NCBI GenBank assembly: GCA_945873015.1
Contig: CAMCBY010000114.1
Location: 1 to 9,808, forward strand
Direction of reading: 5' to 3'
DNA from: Klebsiella pneumoniae
GTDB lineage: Bacteria > Pseudomonadota > Gammaproteobacteria > Ga0077536
Length of the DNA stretch: 9,808 nucleotides
The notes beneath the pieces are model-generated. The model saw nothing but the letters and a program-made list of their open reading frames with translations, was not told where the DNA came from and made no database searches. The position numbers and the translations under genes are program-made. Below are positions 5,640 to 9,808 of the stretch, piece after piece; position 1 is the stretch's first letter; each line of letters starts with the position of its first letter.

Positions 5640-7948
5640 CCAGCGTCATCGCGCAGCTGGTGCTGCGTTGGCCGCGCTGTCTGTTGCTGCTGCTGGTGGC
5701 GATGGTGACGCTGCTCGGCCTGCGTCTGCCGCAACTCGAAATCGATATCTCGGCCCGTACGCTGTTACGCGCCAACCACCCGGCCCTGCGCGACTGGCAC
5801 CTGACCAACCGCGCTTTTGATCTGCGTGAGCAAGTGATGGTGACCGTGGCCGCGCCGGGCGGCTTGCAGAACCCCGCCAGCCGCGCGCTGCTCGCACAGT
5901 TGCACCAACAACTCGCGGCGGTACCCGGCGTGTCGCGCGTGCACTCGGTGCTCGACGCGCCGCTGGTGAAACAAGTGCGTGGGCCGCTCGCACAACTCGA
6001 AAACAACCGTCGTACGCTGCGCAGTGATGGCATCGACTACGCCAGCGCACGCGCGGAACTCATTAGCAGCCCGCTGTTTCGCGAAGTGCTGGTGAGCGCC
6101 GATGGCCGCAGCAGTGCGCTGCTGGTCACCCTGCGTCGTGTGCCGGCGCCTGCGCAGGCCGCCAGCGCCAAGGCCGTGCCACCGCGCGCTCAAACCATCG
6201 CGGCGCTGCGCGCGGTATTGGCGCCCTACGCCGCCCACGCCGAGGTCGGCCTGCTGGGCGCCGCGGTGGTGGCGGACGACATCGCACGCGCCGTGTGGGC
6301 CGATCTCAAACGTTTGCCGCTGCTGGTGCTGGCGGTGATGCTCGCCGTCATCGCGGCCGGCACGCGCCGCCCGCCGATACTCGAATTCGCCTGTGGCAGC
6401 TTCGCGCTGCTGACCACCGTCGGACTGTGGCAGGCCTTGCACGGCGTGCTGGGCGTGGTGCCGGCGGCGGCGCTGCCGATCATTGCCGTTATCGCGGTGA
6501 GCCTGAGTTTTACCTTGCGCGTCAGCTACAAGCTGCATGTCTCGATGACGGCCAACGACGATCCTCACAGTGTGCTGGCCGCCACCGTTGAACACGCTCT
6601 CAACGCCAGTCTGCCGGCGAGCGGCGTGTTGTTGCTGGTCGGCATCACTTTGGCCCTGAGCCCGCTGTTTCCTGTACACGAGCTCGGCAGCCTGCTGCTG
6701 TGTGGGCTCGGCTGCGCGTGGCTGGCGGCGTTTGGGCTCGGGCCCTGTCTGCTGGCCGTGGCGCGCCGCCGCCCGCAGGAATTGTCGCCAGTGCCGGTGG
6801 TGGTGCCGAGCCGTTGGCTGAGTGTGGCGCTGGCCTCAGTACTGGCGGTCGCCGCGGTCGGCGGCGTGTCGCGCTTCATTCACGAAGCGGGGCTGACGAA
6901 TTATTTGCCGTCTGGCAGCGACACCAGCCGTGCCCTGCGCAGCGCCGAGCGCCTGTATGGCGGTGCGCTGAGTTTTGATGTGGTGCTGACTTTGCCGCCG
7001 ACCGAAATCAAGACCGCCGCGCCGGCGCTGGCGGCAGATTCTCCCTACCGCGGCGCCGACACTGACACGCGTGGCGATGACACCTGGTTCACCAGCGAGC
7101 GCGTCAAACGTATCGACGCCGTGCATCAATGGCTGGCCGACCAACGCGGCGTGGGTCGAGTGTTGTCGCTGGCCTCACTGCTCGAAGTCGGGCGCGACTT
7201 GAATGACGGTGTGGCCTTGAGCCCGTTTGAGTTGAACGTGATGTACAAACGCCTGCCGCGTGCGGTGCGCACAACGCTGCTTGACCCCTATGTGCAGCCG
7301 CTGCGCAATCAGGCGCGTATTCATGTGCGCATGGGAGAACCGCCACCGGGCGTGACTCGCGCGGCCTTGTTGTCGCGTCTGGAACGCGATCTGAAACAGC
7401 ACTTCAAGCTCGGCGCCGACGACTATCGTGTGAGCGGCTCTTATGTGATTTTCGCCGGCATGGCCGACCTGCTGCCGCCGACTCTGGTGATGGTCGGCGC
7501 GCTCGCCGCACTGGCCAGTCTGGCGCTCGTGATCGTCAGCGGTCGCACGCCGCGCGCTGCGTCGCGCCTGTTGACGCCCACCTTGATAGCAGCGCTCGGC
7601 GTGATGGGCGTGGCGGGCTGGCACAGCCTGCGTCTGGATGTGATGACGGTCTGCGCGAGCGCCGTCGCGTTCGCCTTGTTCGTACAGATCCGCACCGCCG
7701 GCCGGCGCCTCATCGAGGTGCCCGACCCGGCCGCGATCAAAGCCGGCACCGCACCGCCGCCGGTGCGCGACCCGTATGGCAGCACCGTCATCGGGCTCGG
7801 CACGGTCAGCGTCGGCGCCGGTCTCGCCACGCTCGGCACGGCGGCCTTTGCGCCCACGGCTCACTTCGGCATTTTGTGCGGAGCGATGGTGGTGCTTGCG
7901 CTGCTCGCCTCACAACGCGTCAGTGGTCTCAGGCGTCGCTTCGATTGA
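5624..7948 (+). CDS. RND-superfamily (MMPL-type) membrane transporter
   Basis: This 774-residue inner-membrane protein has the duplicated RND plan. TM1 (about 17-35) is followed by a periplasmic domain (36-227) and a block of membrane segments (about 228-246, 255-271, 277-297, 332-350, 356-378). TM7 (about 398-413), a second periplasmic domain (414-616) and a second block (about 617-637, 650-665, 671-690, 720-740, 746-762) follow. Overall it resembles the single-gene MMPL/'RND superfamily exporter' group that moves lipids or hydrophobic compounds and works without an obvious adaptor, rather than the AcrB type. The start is GTG 5624 with GAGG at 5612-5615, spacing 8. The frame has no ATG upstream before a stop at 5564, but see the overlapping small ORF. 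Odd feature: the helices corresponding to TM4 (P-I-I-A-V-I-A-V-S-L-S-F-T-L) and TM10 (V-M-T-V-C-A-S-A-V-A-F-A-L-F) lack the aspartates that normally relay protons. The substrate is unknown, and a link to the downstream mtoX unit is not shown. Confidence 0.85.
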   Translation: MSQRVTSVIAQLVLRWPRCLLLLLVAMVTLLGLRLPQLEIDISARTLLRANHPALRDWHLTNRAFDLREQVMVTVAAPGGLQNPASRALLAQLHQQLAAVPGVSRVHSVLDAPLVKQVRGPLAQLENNRRTLRSDGIDYASARAELISSPLFREVLVSADGRSSALLVTLRRVPAPAQAASAKAVPPRAQTIAALRAVLAPYAAHAEVGLLGAAVVADDIARAVWADLKRLPLLVLAVMLAVIAAGTRRPPILEFACGSFALLTTVGLWQALHGVLGVVPAAALPIIAVIAVSLSFTLRVSYKLHVSMTANDDPHSVLAATVEHALNASLPASGVLLLVGITLALSPLFPVHELGSLLLCGLGCAWLAAFGLGPCLLAVARRRPQELSPVPVVVPSRWLSVALASVLAVAAVGGVSRFIHEAGLTNYLPSGSDTSRALRSAERLYGGALSFDVVLTLPPTEIKTAAPALAADSPYRGADTDTRGDDTWFTSERVKRIDAVHQWLADQRGVGRVLSLASLLEVGRDLNDGVALSPFELNVMYKRLPRAVRTTLLDPYVQPLRNQARIHVRMGEPPPGVTRAALLSRLERDLKQHFKLGADDYRVSGSYVIFAGMADLLPPTLVMVGALAALASLALVIVSGRTPRAASRLLTPTLIAALGVMGVAGWHSLRLDVMTVCASAVAFALFVQIRTAGRRLIEVPDPAAIKAGTAPPPVRDPYGSTVIGLGTVSVGAGLATLGTAAFAPTAHFGILCGAMVVLALLASQRVSGLRRRFD

Positions 7949-8071
7949 GTGCGCAAACACGGTAGCAATGGGTGCGCCTGCGCGTGCATGGTGCATTTGC
8001 TTATCACTATTGGCTGGATTAAGGTCTCGGACCCGCACCGCGATCCGGCGGTTACGCCGTAGGAGGCAGCC
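7949..8071 (+). promoter_or_regulatory. Leader region of mtoX with hairpin and strong ribosome binding site
   Basis: This is the 123-base gap between the RND gene and mtoX. It ends with AGGAGG (8061-8066), the strongest Shine-Dalgarno sequence in the window, 5 bases before ATG 8072. Just upstream lies a perfect 5-base-pair hairpin, CGGCG-GTTA-CGCCG (8046-8059). A direct repeat, GTGCAT-G-GTGCAT, sits near 7985-7997 and could be an operator half-site pair. I found no convincing -35/-10 pair and no intrinsic terminator for the RND gene, so I cannot say whether mtoX has its own promoter. Confidence 0.4.
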
Positions 8072-9457
8072 ATGATTACTCGCAATTCCCCCATCTCAAG
8101 CTCGCTACGCGCCTTGACCCGTGCGCTCAATTTTGCGCTGGGCCTGTCCTGCGCGGTGGCCGCCGGTAGCGCGCTCGCCGACGAGACCTGCCTGTCGCCC
8201 TATATGGCCAAAATCGTCGGCCAGGAAGATTTTGTGTACATCTGGACGCTGGGCGTGCAGGGCGTGGGCGATGAACAGGACAAACTGGTGACCGTTGATG
8301 TCAATCCGGCCTCCAAACAATACGGCCAGGTGCTGAACTCGCTATCGGTCGGCGGGCGCAACGAAGCGCACCACTCTGATCTGACCGATGACCGCGCACT
8401 GCTGTGGGCCGCGGGTCTCGATACCAACAAGATTTTTATCTTCGATATCAAGAGCGATCCGGCCAAACCGACGCTGAAGAAAACCATCACCGATTTTGTT
8501 GAGAAAACCGGCGGCGTGGTCGGCCCGCATACCACCTATGCGTTGCCCGGTCGCATGCTGGTGACTGGTCTGTCGAATCACAAGGACCACGGCGGCGAAA
8601 CCGCGATGGCCGAATACACCAATGAAGGTGAATACATCGCGACCTACTGGATGCCCAAGGATGGCGCCTTGAATGGTGCCGTCAAAACCGGCAAGTTCGC
8701 CGACGGTTATGGTTATGACGTGCGCGCGCTGCCGCGCCTGAACGTGCTGCTGACCTCGTCTTTCACCGGTTGGAACAACTACATGATGGACCTCGGCAAG
8801 ATGATGGCCGACCCCGAGGCCATGAAACACTTCGGCAATACCGCGGTGGTGTGGGATCTGCACACGCGCAAACCGAAACAGGTGCTGGACGTGCCCGGTG
8901 CGCCGCTCGAGATCCGCTGCGCGTGGGGCGAAAAACATGATTATTGTTTCACTACCACCGCACTGACCGCCAAGATCTGGTTGCTGGAAGCCGATGCCAA
9001 GGGTAACTGGACTTCACAAGAAGTCGCCGATATCGGCGACGCGAGCAAGGTCCCGCTGCCGGTCGACATCTCGATCTCAGCGGATGACAAACTGCTGTGG
9101 GTCAACACCTGGAACGACGGCATGACGCGTCTGTTCGATGTGTCCGATCCGCACAAACCCAAAGAAACCTATACCCACAAGATTGGCGATCAGGTGAACA
9201 TGGCGTCCCAGAGCTGGGACGGCAAACGTATCTATTACACCTCGTCGCTGCTGGGTAACTGGGATAAGAAAGAAGGCCAGGCCGGCGACGTGCAGTACTT
9301 CAAGGCCTATGACTGGAACGGTGAAAAACTCGCGCAGAAGTTCTCTATCGACTTCATCGCCGCCAAACTCGGCCGTCCCCATCAGATGCGTTTCGGCGCC
9401 CGTGCCCTGTACGCCGCGCAGCCGGCGGCCGGCGCGAGCGTCGCCGTGCAACCCTGA
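8072..9457 (+). CDS. mtoX: Selenium-binding protein 56 family, probable periplasmic methanethiol oxidase (MtoX)
   Basis: This is a 461-residue member of the SBP56/SELENBP1 family, whose bacterial MtoX members are copper-dependent periplasmic enzymes turning methanethiol into formaldehyde, hydrogen sulfide and hydrogen peroxide. A Sec signal peptide (1-36, cleavage after A-L-A) places it in the periplasm. Family blocks are seen in order: C40 with L-V-T-V-D-V-N-P (72-79), E-A-H-H-S (98-102), G-P-H-T-T (151-155), G-Y-G-Y-D-V (212-217), V-V-W-D-L (259-263), A-P-L-E-I-R (277-282), N-T-W-N-D-G and F-D-V-S-D-P (345-360), and S-x-D-G-K-R-I-Y-Y-T-S-S-L (381-393). H100, H101, H153 and H437 are candidate metal ligands. 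It differs from typical members in having one N-terminal cysteine instead of the C-x-x-C-G-P-G-Y type block. Its C-terminus reads R-P-H-Q-M-R-F-G where AHExRYPGGD is usual. A SCO-family gene follows directly, as in known mtoX loci. SBP56 membership is firm; methanethiol as substrate is inferred. Confidence 0.85.
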   Translation: MITRNSPISSSLRALTRALNFALGLSCAVAAGSALADETCLSPYMAKIVGQEDFVYIWTLGVQGVGDEQDKLVTVDVNPASKQYGQVLNSLSVGGRNEAHHSDLTDDRALLWAAGLDTNKIFIFDIKSDPAKPTLKKTITDFVEKTGGVVGPHTTYALPGRMLVTGLSNHKDHGGETAMAEYTNEGEYIATYWMPKDGALNGAVKTGKFADGYGYDVRALPRLNVLLTSSFTGWNNYMMDLGKMMADPEAMKHFGNTAVVWDLHTRKPKQVLDVPGAPLEIRCAWGEKHDYCFTTTALTAKIWLLEADAKGNWTSQEVADIGDASKVPLPVDISISADDKLLWVNTWNDGMTRLFDVSDPHKPKETYTHKIGDQVNMASQSWDGKRIYYTSSLLGNWDKKEGQAGDVQYFKAYDWNGEKLAQKFSIDFIAAKLGRPHQMRFGARALYAAQPAAGASVAVQP

Positions 9458-9498
9458 GCGCGCCGCGCGACACCAGCCGCGTGCCGGGCTTCAAGCGG

Positions 9499-9808
9499 AT
9501 GCGCGCCAGCGCATCCGGTCTGCTTCTGTTGAGTGTGCTGCTGGGCGGCAGCGCACTCGCTCACGATAAACCCAAGGGCGCACCAGTAGTACTGGCGCCC
9601 GGTTACTCCAAACTCAACTACGCGGCACCGGCACCCGGCAGCTACCAGTTGCCGCCGATACAGGCCGCGGCCGACGCCCGCTATATCGATTCCAAAGGCC
9701 AACCGGGGCAGTTGCATACGCTCTATGCCGGACGCGTCACGCTGCTGAGTTTTATCTACACCCATTGCGACGACGTCAACGGCTGTCCGCTTGCCAGTTT
9801 TGTCATGG
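9499..9808 (+). CDS. SCO1/SenC-family copper chaperone (3' end outside the window)
   Basis: The first 103 codons of a thioredoxin-fold SCO protein are present. SCO proteins bind copper and deliver it to, or adjust the thiols of, periplasmic metalloenzymes. A Sec signal peptide (1-21, M-R-A-S-A-S-G then a leucine-rich core, cleavage after A-L-A) is followed by a linker and the fold's opening strands: Y-I-D-S-K-G-Q-P-G-Q-L (62-72), then G-R-V-T-L-L-S-F-I-Y-T-H-C. The copper site cysteines are C90 and C96, spaced C-D-D-V-N-G-C-P, so CX5C instead of the classical CX3C. The start may be ATG 9499 or GTG 9481 (six codons longer); neither has a clear ribosome binding site, and both keep a good signal peptide. 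It begins 23-41 bases after mtoX on the same strand, so cotranscription is likely. Supply of copper to the MtoX protein is the likely role, by analogy with known mtoX-sco loci. Confidence 0.85.
   Translation, partial: MRASASGLLLLSVLLGGSALAHDKPKGAPVVLAPGYSKLNYAAPAPGSYQLPPIQAAADARYIDSKGQPGQLHTLYAGRVTLLSFIYTHCDDVNGCPLASFVM

Noticed and set aside
5765..6679. A 304-codon minus-strand frame opposite the RND gene
   Set aside because: Composition (Gln, Arg, His, Ala) is that of an antisense shadow; the plus strand encodes membrane segments of an RND protein.
7175..7864. A 229-codon minus-strand frame opposite the RND gene's second half
   Set aside because: Same shadow composition, and no ribosome binding site or domain seen.
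7949..8045. Sigma54-type or CueR/MerR-type operator upstream of mtoX
   Set aside because: GG and GC elements have the wrong spacing for sigma54, and no dyad of the CueR type is present.

Overview
This window is high-GC, gene-dense chromosomal DNA, most likely from a gammaproteobacterium or a close relative. The evidence is a Sec/lipoprotein-type envelope, a TolC-like outer-membrane factor, an RND-type transporter, a HisN of the inositol-monophosphatase type, a NadM/Nudix-type fusion protein and strong third-position GC bias that opens long antisense shadow frames. I cannot name a genus. No tRNA, rRNA, CRISPR array, insertion sequence or phage gene is visible.

Layout. Positions 1-5415 are a run of minus-strand genes, read here from high to low coordinate. 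They are hisN (histidinol-phosphatase), a NadM-like/Nudix two-domain protein starting 1 base after hisN, a large exported protein of unknown function, a small exported protein of unknown function 12 bases further on, a flavin/PPOX-fold protein with its own probable promoter and strong ribosome binding site, a TolC-family outer-membrane lipoprotein, and the first codons of another gene that overlaps the TolC gene as TAATG. Positions 5416-5623 form a divergent intergenic region with a candidate sigma70 promoter facing hisN and a 26-codon ORF with a good ribosome binding site facing the other way. From 5624 on the genes are on the plus strand: a 774-residue RND/MMPL-type membrane protein, then a two-gene unit of a periplasmic selenium-binding-protein-56 (SBP56, methanethiol oxidase MtoX) family protein and a SCO1/SenC-family copper chaperone cut by the window end.

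How they work together. The mtoX-sco pair matches the known arrangement of bacterial copper-dependent methanethiol oxidase loci, where a SCO protein (and usually a MauG-type protein) accompanies mtoX. This suggests oxidation of methanethiol in the periplasm with dedicated metal delivery. hisN and the NadM-like gene look translationally coupled. The two exported unknowns and the TolC operon have no demonstrable link to the rest.

The points most worth a second look are four. The NadM-like protein keeps a perfect Nudix box but its nucleotidyltransferase motifs are degraded. The RND protein lacks the usual acidic residues in its TM4 and TM10 segments. The SBP56 protein is divergent in its cysteine motif and C-terminus. 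The SCO protein has a CX5C rather than a CX3C copper site.
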